DNA of 53,673 nucleotides from Gamarada debralockiae (GCA_002803225.1 NXFV01000963.1:1-53673), one strand, 5' to 3'. Shown: positions 10,732-21,635, counted from the first letter of the stretch. The notes: generated by a model from the letters alone, not told the origin. Translations and numbers: made by a program.

Positions 10732-11527
10732 CTTGGACAGCTAAAAGCCGGGATGTGGTTGGAGATGCAGGTGTGCTGTTGTATCATCGCGCTAGAGAAA
10801 CTATTCAAGCGATTCCGATCTGCCCATATCTTTGAGCGAATAAAAGCAATAAAGGAGGGTGAATATCATCTTGTTTTGGGAATGCGAAGGAAGAAAAAGA
10901 AGAGTTGAAAGAATTTGAGCTTTTATCTTGGTGCCTGAAAAGAGAGACGACGCGTGATTCGTTTTATTGCGCAATTCCAAATTATCGTCACAGAAGAAAG
11001 GGTGTCAATTCTGGCGAAAACAATCGGGCTGCAGCACACGCCATTTTGAAGGAGGGAGAGGAGTGGAGAGTATTTGAGTGGACCTTGTTCTGGTGTCTCA
11101 AAAGAGACGACACGTGATTCATTGACTGCGTAAGTCCTAATTATGATCGTATAAGAAAAGAAAGCGATCGATTTATTTTGGCATATATCAGGCTAGAGTA
11201 TTCTATGAGCTAAGCACACCGTACTTAAGCTTTGCTTTGGTGCCTGAAAATAGACAGCACGTGATCCGGCTGCGCAATTACTCAGCCAATCGGGAAGACC
11301 CACACGGATTCGTACTACAATTTCCCCCCCAGACTTTCCGACTAAAAGCATTGAAAGAGGACAGCCTCATCTGCATCCGACATCTTCTGCAGTCACTCTC
11401 TTTTGTCAAATCTGAAGGACTTCACTGTTCTGGAGACCCTGCAAATTCAGATCTTTGCGACCGCGTCACCTCGATCCCCTCCATCGCAACGCTTAGACAT
11501 CCAGGGGCTCAACGGGCATCTCCAAAC
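10732..11527. promoter_or_regulatory. Bidirectional promoter, second Zn2Cys6 regulator / YTP1-like gene
   Basis: This 796-bp gap between divergent start codons is dominated by three diverged repeat copies (separate entry). No gene is supported. The open frame at 11237-11704 covers the start of the YTP1-like gene in its own frame and upstream leader. Confidence 0.5.
10914..11305 (+). repeat. Three diverged ~155-bp tandem repeats with CACGTGAT cores
   Basis: Copies begin near 10914, 11073 and 11225. Each has a GGTGYCTSAAAA block followed by AGAC and a core: CGCGTGATTC at 10951, CACGTGATTC at 11111, CACGTGATCC at 11258. Downstream, copies 1 and 3 share TGCGCAATT, and copies 1 and 2 share AATTAT. 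The third copy is truncated. CACGTG-type cores are bound by bHLH factors in fungi (family knowledge). The array sits between a regulator gene and a membrane protein gene. Confidence 0.7.
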
Positions 11528-13090
11528 ATGGACTCCCTCAGGAGCCGCAACATGCCTCCCTTGGCATCAATTCTAGGGCTTTTATTTTTGGCGGGAAGAA
11601 CATCAGCACACGGAGGACATATGGATAAAATACAGGAAGGCGAATACATGAGCGCGGAGCCCATCGTACGTTTGTTGCCAGGTCGCGGGGGAGACGGATG
11701 CTGACGGAAGTGTAGGACGCAATACTATGGATTCATATCTTATTGATGATGTTGTCCTTTGGGATTATTTTCCCAACTGGAATGGTCTTAGGTGTAGGTG
11801 TCTGGTAGGAATTGATCGAGGCAGAGGGTAACGTTTAACAGATCACTCGCAATCGATGGCACGTACCGGTACAAGTCTTGGGAACAGCGATTGCAGTGGT
11901 GGCATACTTTTTGGGACATCTACATAAGGGACGAGCCTTCGCGAAGAACATTCACGCCTCGTTTGCGAACGTCCTGATGATCATGCTCATCATACAAGTC
12001 GTTTTCGGTATCTACTTGAAGTTCCACATCACCAAGGGATTCCATGGAAAGATTCGAAAGGTCGCAGTCCATGGCCATGGAATCGTTGGCAAGGCAATGC
12101 CAGTTGTGGCTTGGGTACAAATGTTGTTTGGTGGGATTACGGCTTTGGGATACTGTCGAGATGACCATCTTGGTCAATGTCTTGCCCACTTCATCATGGG
12201 CAGCGCATTCATTGGATACGGAATCCTCCTCACAATCATCCTTCTCGTTGGACAAGTTTGGTTGAAGCGGACTGGACGATCCCAAGAATTCTTCGATTCG
12301 GCTCTTATTGCAGCTTGGGGATGTGTCAACACTTTCACTGAGCACAGCTGGGGAGGACCATGGGTCGGAAACGACATCCAACATACAACTATGGGAGTCA
12401 TCTGGTGGTGCGCAGGGCTGACAGGTGTCTGGTTGAGCAGAAAGAGGGATGGAAGACCCAAGAGGAACTTCATTCCCGGTTTTGTGATTTTCATCACTGG
12501 CTGGGCTATGTCTGCTCATCCTCAGCACCTTCCACTCAGTACCATGGTTCATACCGTTTTTGGATACACTTTGATGGCCGCTGGAGCTTCGAGAATCATT
12601 GAGGTTGCGTTCGTTTTGAAGGATGCAAACACCATCTCGGAAGATGGAGAGGCTAACAGCTGGCAATACATCCCACCATTCGTAAGCTCCCTACACCGCC
12701 CACTTTGGATGAATCTGACCTTGGTGATAGCTGCTCTACGCTTCCGGATTTCTCTTCATGGGAGCCACTGAGGAACAAATGCAACTCATCTCGGACGCTG
12801 GCATCACCCACGTCTCCTACGTCCTTGTCCTTTACAGCTTCGCCTTCCTCATCTTCCTATTCGTCAACATGCTTCTACATCTCTACGCAACCAACTCATC
12901 ACCACCAGTCCCACCAAAAGATACCGAGAGACCCGAGCGATTACCACGAGTGAACGGACATACAAGAGGCACAGACTCGCGGCAGATTAGAGATGCGGAG
13001 GAGTTCGAGTTGGAAGGATTGATGAGTGAGGACGAGAGCCCAGAAAGTCCTAGCACTTTGGGGAAGAACAATGAGACGAGGGTGGATTGA
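11528..13090 (+). CDS. YTP1: Ytp1-like multi-TM protein (DUF2427 + Ytp1 domains)
   Basis: Integral membrane protein of 471 aa related to yeast Ytp1. The fold resembles cytochrome b561/ferric-reductase-like proteins; its biochemical role is not established. Exons: 11528-11665, 11716-11793, 11842-12681 and 12731-13090, all phase 0. A signal peptide (ASILGLLFLAGRTSAHGGH) precedes the N-terminal domain with WIHILLMMLSFGIIFPTG and the VLG|ITRNRWHVPVQ junction. A chain of conserved His follows (GHLHKGRAF, HASFAN, KVAVHGHG, AHPQH), which could ligate haem or metal. The C-terminus is a hydrophilic tail rich in Glu/Ser. The first Met at 11528 gives a short extension before a second Met at 11552. It shares a promoter with the regulator on its left. 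Confidence 0.88.
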
Positions 13091-13307
13091 GGTTAATTGG
13101 ATTGGGCGCTTTCCTTTCTGTCAACGGTTTTGGGGTACTGCATGCATCGGCGTTTTGATCGGTTAGTACAGATCAAGATATAATACAACGTCATGACAGA
13201 AAGGTTCTTTCCTTCATTTCTGCTATTTCCTTTCCATTCTCCATTTCATTGCCACCCAAACTCCACCCAAACCATCAACCAGCAATTTCTATGCCTCCAG
13301 CTCCATC

Positions 13308-13730
13308 CTACCCAACCTTCCCCTTCAACCCACCAAACCCTCCCTCAATCCAAGCCCCTGCCCAAGCCGCAACCATTAACGGTCCAAAAATAAACAACTG
13401 CGGAAACCCTTCTCCAAACTCCGGATCAACGCCCGCGGTCTCCGGATACAAGATAGCACTCAATCCCGTAATCCAGTACAAGCTGCCAAAGATGGCTGCC
13501 GTGAAGAAGTCGTCTTGCTTTGCTGTGGCTGATGGAGATGGCGGTGACCGGTGGGTGTAATATAGTGTTGCGAGTCCAAGACATAGACCCATGGACATAG
13601 TCTGGCCGTTGTGGAATTTTGCGTGAGGAGGCCAGCGAGGATTTTTCACGTGCGTGTGGTTCAAGTCTGCTATGAAGGGGCCGAAGATTTGCATTATTGC
13701 TGAGAAAGAGATGAGGGCTTTGCCTAGCAT
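13308..13730 (-). CDS. Small fungal multi-TM protein (DUF6640-like)
   Basis: A single-exon 140-aa protein with about four hydrophobic segments. The conserved core PRWPPHAKFHNGQTMSMG, preceded by ADLNHTHV, is one I associate with a fungal family of small membrane proteins of unknown function, catalogued as DUF6640 as far as I recall; the name is uncertain. The start at 13730 places MLGKALISFSAIMQIF at the N-terminus as a membrane segment or signal anchor. No function can be assigned. It lies convergent with the YTP1-like gene, 217 bp away. Confidence 0.7.
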   Translation of the reverse strand: MLGKALISFSAIMQIFGPFIADLNHTHVKNPRWPPHAKFHNGQTMSMGLCLGLATLYYTHRSPPSPSATAKQDDFFTAAIFGSLYWITGLSAILYPETAGVDPEFGEGFPQLFIFGPLMVAAWAGAWIEGGFGGLKGKVG

Positions 13731-14542
13731 TTTGCCCGAGCTGTTTCTTACAAATATCGTTTAGTGTAAAGTAGAATTGTTTGGAATTCTGTTTACAATA
13801 GAGGACGTCAGATAGAAGATATATGTTTCGCCAACGGCTCAGGAATGACAGGCTTGCCATTTCCAGACGTGTTGAATCTTGAGATGATGACGTGAGAAAT
13901 AGAACAATTATTGGAGCAATGTTACTAGGAAGGTGGTGAATTCCGGATTGAGAGGGGTGATTGGAGAGACCCTATTTGATGCAGGTGAGAAACACCCCGC
14001 TCCGCTCCGGAGGTGGTGGCAATCACTCAGCAAAGCGGCGCAGAGCCTCAAGAGACATTGCGTTTATTCGGAACAGGTCCGAAATGGCGAAGACCGAGTA
14101 TTCGATGTCGAAATTCCTATCATTGGGTATCTAAATCCATTCCAAATTCTATCTTCTATGAAAATCTTAAAATTCCTCTCTATGGAATCCCTCCCATAGT
14201 GCGTTTGCTCCCAATGAGTGTCCTTATCAGAGGACTTGCCGTTTATAGCGACCTCTGCTCGTACTTCCTGCTCATATGTATGCAAATTGGGATATGCCAG
14301 GGCCTCATATATACTGAAACCCATCCGCTGAAGGAAGGTCCCCGGAGTGCTTGTTGGCTGATATTCGACATCGATCCCTCGCGGAATCACGGGACTGCCG
14401 GACTCAATCTCGACGACGGACGTCGATGGCTCCAGTTCTTATTGCAGGACTACCAACCAGGGGAGGCGGCTTGGGATGATTGGGCTTCTCAAAAATCCCT
14501 CCTCCGACGTTAAAAGTGTTCGTAATCAACCCCTCAAACCGC
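13731..14542. other. Intergenic, one coding-like minus-strand frame, unassigned
   Basis: The stretch holds the promoter of the small membrane protein gene and the 3' flank of PTH1. On the minus strand an open frame runs from a TAA near 14433 down to 14064 with ordinary amino-acid composition (for example GFSIYEALAYPNLHTYEQEV), but it has an ATG only internally and no recognised domain. It might be an exon of an unrecognised gene, but I do not call a gene. Confidence 0.35.
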
Positions 14543-15271
14543 TCACCTCCTCCTCAACTTCCTCAATTCCTCCTCCACCCTCCCCACACTCCCCTCAATC
14601 TTGACCCTCTCCCCCGGCGTCATCTTCCTCAACACATAATTCGCAACATCCCCTGGTTCCCTACTCTCCGGTCTCCCAATCCCAACTCCAATCCTCATGT
14701 ACTCCACGCCCCTCAACTTCTCATTAATGCTCTTCAACCCATTATGACCCTTCGCACTCTTATCACCCCCTTTAACCTTAATCTCGCCAACTTTACTCTC
14801 CAACTCATCATGTATAACTACCAATCCCACCTCTTCTCCCTCCCTCTTATTCTCTTTAACAAACTGTCTCCAAGCAGCAGCAACTCCTACACCAGAGATA
14901 TTCATGAAGCTCGTAGATTGCCAGAGCGTGTATTCTGATCCGATAGAGACGAGACCGTTTCCGTATGCGCGGGATTTCTCGAAGAATGGGTAGGAGAGTT
15001 TGGTTGCGAGACTCGTTATCACGGTGTGTCCTGCGGAGTGGAGGGTGTTGGCTAGGGCGGCTGGATTGCCGATTGAGCACACGAGGAGGCGGGTCGGTGC
15101 TGCCATTGAGGTGGCTATTGATAGATCGGGAGTCGAGGATACTAGGGCTTGGATTTCGGAGTCGAGATTCGCATTGTCGTCGAGGGATGGGGACTTTTGA
15201 CGTCGTCTTTGTTTTCTAGGAATTTTTGGTGCTCGCTCTGGCTCTGGCGAAATTGAACGAGGCTGCGTCAT
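14543..15271 (-). CDS. PTH1: Peptidyl-tRNA hydrolase (Pth family)
   Basis: Hydrolyses peptidyl-tRNA released by stalled ribosomes, recycling tRNA. Single exon, 242 aa. The bacterial-type Pth signature is clear. SIGNPAALANTLHSAGHTV contains Asn69 and the catalytic His78, followed by FMNISGVGV, VVIHDELE, and GHNGLKSINEKLRGVEYMRI with GIGRP. The first 55 residues are an extension with a KIPRKQRRRQK stretch that bacterial enzymes lack; a second Met at residue 56 (MAAPTRLLV) would give a near-canonical length. The extension could be a mitochondrial or nuclear signal, or 5' UTR read through. Other substitutions: Leu precedes the catalytic His instead of Arg. It lies in a housekeeping block with RVS161 and ALB1. 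Confidence 0.9.
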   Translation of the reverse strand: MTQPRSISPEPERAPKIPRKQRRRQKSPSLDDNANLDSEIQALVSSTPDLSIATSMAAPTRLLVCSIGNPAALANTLHSAGHTVITSLATKLSYPFFEKSRAYGNGLVSIGSEYTLWQSTSFMNISGVGVAAAWRQFVKENKREGEEVGLVVIHDELESKVGEIKVKGGDKSAKGHNGLKSINEKLRGVEYMRIGVGIGRPESREPGDVANYVLRKMTPGERVKIEGSVGRVEEELRKLRRR

Positions 15272-15607
15272 TTTGGCGACGGATCTTCAGGGGTCCCGGG
15301 ATAAAGCGAAAGCAAAATGTATTGTATGAGAAGGGACATTTTGGAGAATTGCTGCCCATTATTTATCAGTCTTTTAAGTTCAGCCCAGTTCAGAATTGAA
15401 TCACTTCTCCTAACCATTCCTTGGTTTGTCATACATTTTGGAACGCTGAAGAGTCATCCGGCCGAAGTGGCGCAGCACATCGCCTTGTTGCTAACGTTGA
15501 GAATGGCCTTCCAAGACTTCAACGTAGTGATCCATTTCATGATACCGTTTCCATTACACTGATTAATCCAACACCTAACTCCCCACCGATAGTATCCATC
15601 TATCTCC
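15272..15607. other. Intergenic, no gene seen
   Basis: It lies between two minus-strand genes, so it holds the PTH1 promoter and the RVS161 terminator. Short plus-strand frames have no support. Confidence 0.5.
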
Positions 15608-16699
15608 CTAAACCGTTCCACTGATGCTCAACTCCCTAATCTCCTGCAAAACCTGCTCAACCCTACTATCCAGATGACCCTGCGCATATTGCTCTCTTGT
15701 ATCCGCATCCAAGTACTGCTGTACCTGTGCCATTCTCGAGTATGCCTCCGCGCAGAACCGTAGTTGAATCTTGACCAATGCTTCGAAGGAAGGATCGAGG
15801 TAGGGGACTCGGAGGTCGATGAGTTGGGGGAGTTCGGTGAAGAGTTGTTCGTTGAGTTGTTCGTAGGCTGCCTTTGCCATCTCGGTTTCCTTCTCAGCGC
15901 GGGGGAGCTTGGTGACGTCTTTATCTGGCTTCTCAACTAGCTTCTTGACTTTTGCGCGCATAGCATCGTAGTCGAGGAGTTTATGGTTGCGCTTCTTGAT
16001 ACCTGTGAAATGTCAGCGCCGGTATGGAAGACTGCGGGGAATTTCATACACTCATTGATGTCTGGGAAGTATGCGCAGAATCGAGAAATAGGTTCAAGGA
16101 CAGTTGTGCTGTTCCATATCAGCCATTGATCCGTCGTGAGGCGTTCCTTCAGCATACCGATAGGGTCCATCCAGCGCCTTAATTGTCTCCGCGTCTAGAT
16201 CCTCCACAGCTTGCTTATAGCTTCTACTAACGCCATCCTTTGCGCCTGCATCACCGTAGAAAGCGTCGATGGTCTCCGCGATTCGCATTTGAGAGGCAGT
16301 CATAGCTGCTACTGTCAGCGGGGTACCACAACCTAATGCGTCCTACCAACCTCGCAACGAATCCAAATAACCCTTGGCTTCCTTCTGTAATCGCATGGAA
16401 GCTGCTTCCATTGTTCGGTATCGTCTATGCTGCTGTCAGACACATTCCCATCACCCCGTGTATAGCTGTCCGTGTTCGTACCTCTCCTCAACTTCGTAGT
16501 CTCGGTCGTTGGTCTTCTCGACATGACCTAGCACAATCAGCGAGATGCACAAAGCTCAAAGAATAGTTTAGAATACCAGTCTTCATCATAACCTGCGTCG
16601 TTGCGCGATTGACATTCTTCTTGAAGCCTAGCACCGAATTGTCAGCCGTTGATCCTCCTCTGCATACGACTTCCAGGTCCTCTTACCTGCCCACGACAT
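15608..16699 (-). CDS. RVS161: BAR-domain protein, Rvs161/Hob3 type
   Basis: Membrane-curving N-BAR protein of endocytosis and actin organisation, working as a heterodimer with an Rvs167-type partner in yeast (established). 261 aa, close to yeast Rvs161. Seven exons: 16699-16687, 16627-16577, 16527-16482, 16424-16351, 16305-16158, 16108-16050 and 16002-15608. Exon 1 is only 13 nt (MSWA plus one base), and all phases agree. The sequence starts MSWAGFKKNVNRATTQ and runs through EKTNDRDYEVEERRYRTME, LQKEAKGYLDSLRAMTASQ, TTVLEPISRFCAYFP and IKKRNHKLLDYDAMRAK. It is helical throughout and has no SH3 domain, as expected. It shares a 265-bp divergent promoter with ALB1. Confidence 0.95.
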
Positions 16700-16964
16700 G
16701 ATGGCGGTTTGGCTCCTGCACGAATATTAGAATTAGGAAGATATGCAACAAGAAGGTATGTTGTGTATGATTGTAGTTGAAGTAAAGTGATCCTGTTGAT
16801 GTCAAAGGCGATGTTAGTGGAAAGTTGGAAGAGTTGACGACGCAGTGGCTGTGCGCCGCTTTCAGTTTTTGCCGGCAAGAAACACCCCGCCAAATAATTT
16901 CTCCAATCCCCAAACCTTTTCATCCAATTTCACAAACCCCCGTTTCCTCCTCAAACACCCCAAA

Positions 16965-17352
16965 ATGCCATCCAGAGGCAATCCCAACGTGCCCAACAAG
17001 CAGCGGCGAATTGCAAATCGAACGAAGGTCCAAAAACGCAAGGCACAGAATGGAGTCACGAAGAATGCAAGAGGGACTAGAAAGAGCAATGTGCTGTATC
17101 CTACGAGTGGTCCTTTAGCGCCTGTGTCTGGGAAGAAGGCGAGGAAATTGGAGAAGGCTGCGAATCATGCGAGGCAGAGGGCAATTAGAAAGGCTATAGA
17201 GCAAGAGGGAGAGGTTGAGATGACTGGTATGTTCCACAAAGGAGGAGATTGCAATACGGGAGGCTAACTGTGGGTCGGTAGATGTGCCAAAGACTACGAA
17301 GAAGAAAGAGAAAATTCAGGGCGAGAAGATGGAGATTGATGAGATCGTATGA
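16965..17352 (+). CDS. ALB1: Ribosome biogenesis protein Alb1
   Basis: Small basic nuclear shuttling factor for 60S export, partner of Arx1 in yeast (established there). 110 aa from exons 16965-17226 and 17282-17352, with a 55-nt intron and a G|AT split codon. It begins MPSRGNPNVPNKQRR, similar in style to yeast Alb1. It has the SGKKARKLEKAANHARQRA block matching the KKRAKKIERN..ATQR region of the yeast protein, and ends in an acidic KMEIDEIV tail. It is shorter than yeast Alb1 (about 175 aa), as expected if the C-terminal extension is absent. An in-frame upstream ATG at 16845 would add 40 residues without family support. Confidence 0.75.
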
Positions 17353-17600
17353 GAACTTTGCACGAGATATCGTACAGTGGACGAGGGGAGGGGCCGGAGC
17401 ACAAAAGCATGTCAGAGGAGTACGGAGCGACTGGCGTTTACATGGCTGTGGACGATATCCAATTGTCTATTTACAGAACTCGTGGCGGACCCTAGATTGT
17501 CCAAAAACACATTCGCTCGGCCAGGCTGAGCAATCAAACTCTCACACCACACATTCAGACTCTTCTTTTTCTCCATGTCAGCCAGAATCTCGACCCTTCC

Positions 17601-19269
17601 TCATACCCATCCCAATCTCTTTCCAAGAAAGCTTACACCTCCAACAGCTGCGGTGACTCCTGTGAAGACAATCAAGCTACCAAATCTACCCCCATACGCC
17701 GAGCCACTCTGGCCCTGCCGCGGGTTGCCATTCAAAAGCGCTTCACTAAGCGGACCCGAAACCACAGCTCCAATCCCCCTTCCGGCACTCAGCAGACCAA
17801 TCAGGGTCCCCACATCAGCACGTTCATCCCTCTGCTTCACAGCCTTGACAACACCTCCTATCGAGCTCACGAATCCGCCTGCGAAGAACCCGTACAGTAT
17901 ACTGAAGATGCACAACAGGGGAAGAGCGGTTGATAGCCCCCAGAACAAGAACACGGCAACCGTGGTGCCGACAGTCGATAATGCAATCACTGTCGTGACG
18001 TGGACTCGATCTACCAGTAATCCCCCCAAAATGGTACTAACAACCCCACTAGCGTTGACCAATGCTACCAATAGGGACCCGATGGACGGATTTAAGCCAA
18101 GGGACCGTGCATATGTGGGCAAGTAGAGGCTGGGGATGAAGTATCCTAAGCTTTCGATGATGACGCCCATTAGGAAGAACCAGAATGCGGAGGTCTTGAG
18201 GAATCCAAGCCCATATCGCTGTGGTTGAGACACGGGAGATATGGGGAGACGTGGCCGCAGAAAGTAGACGAGTGGAGCGGAGAGTAAGATCAGAGCGACT
18301 GCCCATACACGGAGGGTAGTTCGGAATCCGTATGTTGAGAGGAGGGAGTTCATCACGAATGGGACGATCAGCCCTGCTGTGCCGGTTCCTGCCCACATAA
18401 TTCCATACGCCAATCCCTTCCTTTGGATAAACCACTCATCAAGGAAAGCCAAATTTGGGTAGTAAATGATCGATCCCCCGATGGCATACAGTACTCCTTG
18501 AGTCAGCACAAGGTGGCTGACTTTGTTTGCGAATGAGCCGGCAATCAAGGCTGTTGCCATGGTGGGAAGTCCAGCCCATTTTAACCTGGTGGCTAGGTTC
18601 GGCCATTGTTTGTATGCTGGGAAGAGGAGAACGCCAATGGTGTACATTACTCCCTAGTTCCTATCAGTACAGAAAGACGCAGGATGAGTTCCAATCTCAC
18701 CGTCGCTGTTGTCCCTATCACCGCGACACCACCCGGATCCGATGAGATGGGCTCATGCGTGGTATAATACTCTTGGAAGACCCCAAACGAGAATGGGAAG
18801 CCTGGGACCCAGATGTCAGTCTTTAGTTTCCAACCGTCACATCAATCGAAGTATAAGATATCAATCGTCATGGCCGGTTCATCAATTGTAAAATCTGAAG
18901 AGAGTTTCCACTGGACGCGAAGGTCCGATTGCTGGCTCCAACTCGGTGGTTGAGTTGTAGGATATCATGGATATCTGAAGTAGAGCTTCTTGGTCGCTGA
19001 AACGAACAGAACGATTGATATCCTTTATTCCAATTGATGCGGTACGGACATTCCATTCGGAGAGATTCCAACTAACCCCATACGAGAGCTTCGACAACAA
19101 AGCAGGCCGCTAGGAAAAACCAAGCATCCTTTCCACCATCTGCTGGAGGGAGTGAGAACTCATGTTGACCGGGCCGATTTCGGGTACCCTCCAGTCGCCC
19201 ATCTTCAGCTTGATTGGTGCCCAAAGAATTGGACAAATCATTAAGGACAATATCAGAAGGAGACTCCAT
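17601..19269 (-). CDS. MFS transporter, monocarboxylate-permease-like
   Basis: Plasma-membrane transporter of 448 aa with 12 predicted TM segments. Exons: 19269-19077, 18801-18701 and 18653-17601; phases close. The N-terminus is short and acidic, then DAWFFLAACFVVEALVWG joins across intron 1 to FPFSFGVFQEYY, a typical MCT-type start. Later features are YPNLAFLDEWFIQRKGLAYG and ISPVSQPQRYGLGFLK in the loop between the two halves. Intron 1 is 275 nt, much longer than any other intron in the window, and starts GTTAGT. Substrate is unknown, since members of this family move monocarboxylates, riboflavin or amino acids. It is divergent from the third Zn2Cys6 regulator. Confidence 0.9.
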
Positions 19270-19814
19270 TATAAGGCAACTATGAGGGCGTTGGGGTCGT
19301 CGGGAGGCGTAAAGAGGAAAAGTGTTGGAGGGTGTGAACTAAAATATGAAAAAAGTACCCCACTGTTCATCCACACGACAACCCCCACCCCTCTTTATCC
19401 GTGAGTCAGCATCCATTTCAAGGACCTCTAGGACCACAGCAGGGATCGGAGGGTATAAGCAGGGATATAAAAGGCGTGGTCCCAGTATGCAAGAAGCCGT
19501 GTGCGACTGCAACGCGAAAACCAACTCTCCGTCTCTTTTGAACGTCAATCCCGACACCCGGTACTCGACAGATCAGAAGCGCTTGAGGCTCAGAACACCA
19601 AGGATTTATGCACAACACAACGACCTGCTCCGTATCCCAAGAACCCGTTTTCAGCGTCAAATGCCGCACAAGCCTGTGCTTACCAAGCCTGTCTCCGATA
19701 TCTCCAGCGGGCCCGTGCCCTGTCGGCTAAATGCACGTGATATGCACTTCAGCTCCAACCCCGCAGGCCTCCGGTTCCTGGCATATTCAACCAAAAGCGA
19801 TAAAGGCCAAAGCT
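19270..19814. promoter_or_regulatory. Bidirectional promoter, MCT-type MFS / third Zn2Cys6 regulator
   Basis: A 545-bp divergent gap. A TATAAAAGG element lies on the plus strand at about 19466-19474, 340 bp before the regulator start, so that gene may have a long leader. No gene is supported. Confidence 0.45.
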
Positions 19815-21604
19815 ATGGAGGAAACCCCCAACCCTCACCTCGCTCCGCAGGTCTGTTACAATTGTAAGGTTCGAAAGAGAAAGTGTTCAAAGCAGTTGCC
19901 GTCCTGTGCCCTGTGCGCTAAGTGCGTGTTCGCCATCCTGTGAGAATTTTCGTTTCCCGAGCTGACAGTACCTTTGATAGACTGCTGCTGAAATGTGACT
20001 ACGACTATGGACCAGCCGGTCTTGTCAAATGGGAGGCAGCCTCTTCGACGCATGCTAATAGTCCGGGATCCTCGAGTGGCAGTAGTCGCTCTATCTCAGA
20101 ACTTCAGGCCTCCTCAAATTTCTTGGCATCTTTCTCACCAGGACAAGCGTCGTCGGCTGTGGGTTTCGAAGGGGATATCTCTGGTCAAGTCTTGGAAATC
20201 CTAACTACAAATGGCGAAGATGTCAGTTCAGTCATGACAAATTACTTTCGAACCATCGACACCTGGTTGCCTATCATTTCTCAAGAACGGATTGGGAAGC
20301 GACTCGAAACCATTGTCCCCAATCCCAATGTTGAGTTGGCCACTCTTCTCTTGTGTATGTATTTGATTGTTCGGACTCCGGATAATGGGCGGAATATGCA
20401 AGACTCAACCTACTTTGACGCCAAATCACTGGTATCCATGCAGATCTCTTCGGGAAAGTCAGCGATCGAGATCGTTCAAGCCGGCCTTCTCCTTTCCATA
20501 TATGAACAATGCCACGGAATGGTTCAAGCGGCGCAGATTACCATGGCCGGATGTTCCAGGTTAGGATTTAAAATGATTGGAAGCTATCGGAAGACGGGCG
20601 ATAAGGACCTTCAGAATACAGAGCTCGGCCGCCTTTGGTGGGGAATTGTCATTGTCGACAGGTGAGTCCTCTCATATGCGTGCACTTGGACTGGAACTCA
20701 TTCAAACCCAGGTACATGAATCTCGGGGTACCTGTCGAGGACATCCATCTCGCGACCGGACAGCCCAGTCAGCGAAGGTTTCCGTTGGAGCTCCCGATGG
20801 ACGATGAAGTGGTCTCCGAGATCCCTCCAGCGTCTTTTACTCCATCGGGAGTTCGATTCGTAGCACACGAACTTCGCGCTTCTGCACAAACCACGCGGCT
20901 TGGTCCGTTTTGTCGAACTGCTGAAGCTTCTACACTGTTGGGAGAAACCCTCGAGCTCATGTCGGGGTCAGCGTACACCAATTTCATCAATTGGAATCAA
21001 TCAAACGCCCTTGACGATTCGTTACAACGGCTGGCAATGTCTTTACTTTACCAAGCTGTGAATGGTTGGGAGGAATGCTGTGGTGCCATCGGGGTCTGCT
21101 TCAGGTAAGTTCCGCCTCCCAATTGTTCGTCAAAGCTAATGATTATCAGTGCACTTCTTATCCTCCACAAAAGGATATGGGAATTGAGCAGAAACGAAGG
21201 TGCAATAGACTTGAACAACGACACCCTCAAAGCTACCATGGCAATAAGATCTGCGACACGGATGGTGATTGACATTAGCCGGAAGTTCCATATGGATCTT
21301 GCCTTCATTGACCTACATGCTCTTCCACCGCCGGCGACCTACTGCGTGTATCTAGCGGCGATGCTACACATCCAGTTTTCCGGACAAGGGTTCATGGCAC
21401 CAGAGTGGAAGTCGGACATGGAGTGTATGAAAAGTACATTGAACCATTTTGGGAAAAGATGGTACATTGGCCGTAAGTACTGATCCTGAGGATACAGGTG
21501 ATACAAACAATATGCTGATAGGAGTAGAACAATACCTCGCACTGATTGATGCGGCTATCGCGGACGAGTTGCGATCTCGAAGTCCGACATCCCCGAGCGC
21601 CTGA
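19815..21604 (+). CDS. Zn2Cys6 transcription factor with fungal-specific TF domain
   Basis: Predicted nuclear regulator of 528 aa. Exons: 19815-19921, 19981-20661, 20712-21104, 21150-21472 and 21522-21604; every junction is GT-AG and in phase. The zinc cluster is interrupted by intron 1. After splicing Cys are at 14, 17, 24, 31, 34 and 41 (last spacing CALCAKLLLKC). This supports the Met at 19815 rather than the upstream in-frame ATG at 19731. The middle region has the fungal TF domain with QAAQITMAGCSRLGFKM and ELGRLWWGIVIVDRYM. It is divergent from the monocarboxylate-type transporter and convergent with the acyl-CoA dehydrogenase (31 bp between stops). Local control of the transporter is a plausible inference. 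Confidence 0.88.
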
Positions 21605-21635
21605 ATCGACTGACTGTGACCGACTTAACTTCAAT

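Noticed and set aside
11920..12666. 248-codon minus-strand open frame
   Set aside because: It is antisense to the conserved core of the Ytp1-like gene; its translation has no domain and arises from codon bias of the real gene.
19731..19814. Upstream ATG as the start of the third regulator
   Set aside because: It adds 28 residues unlike any family N-terminus; the Met at 19815 lies 13 residues before the first zinc Cys, as is usual.
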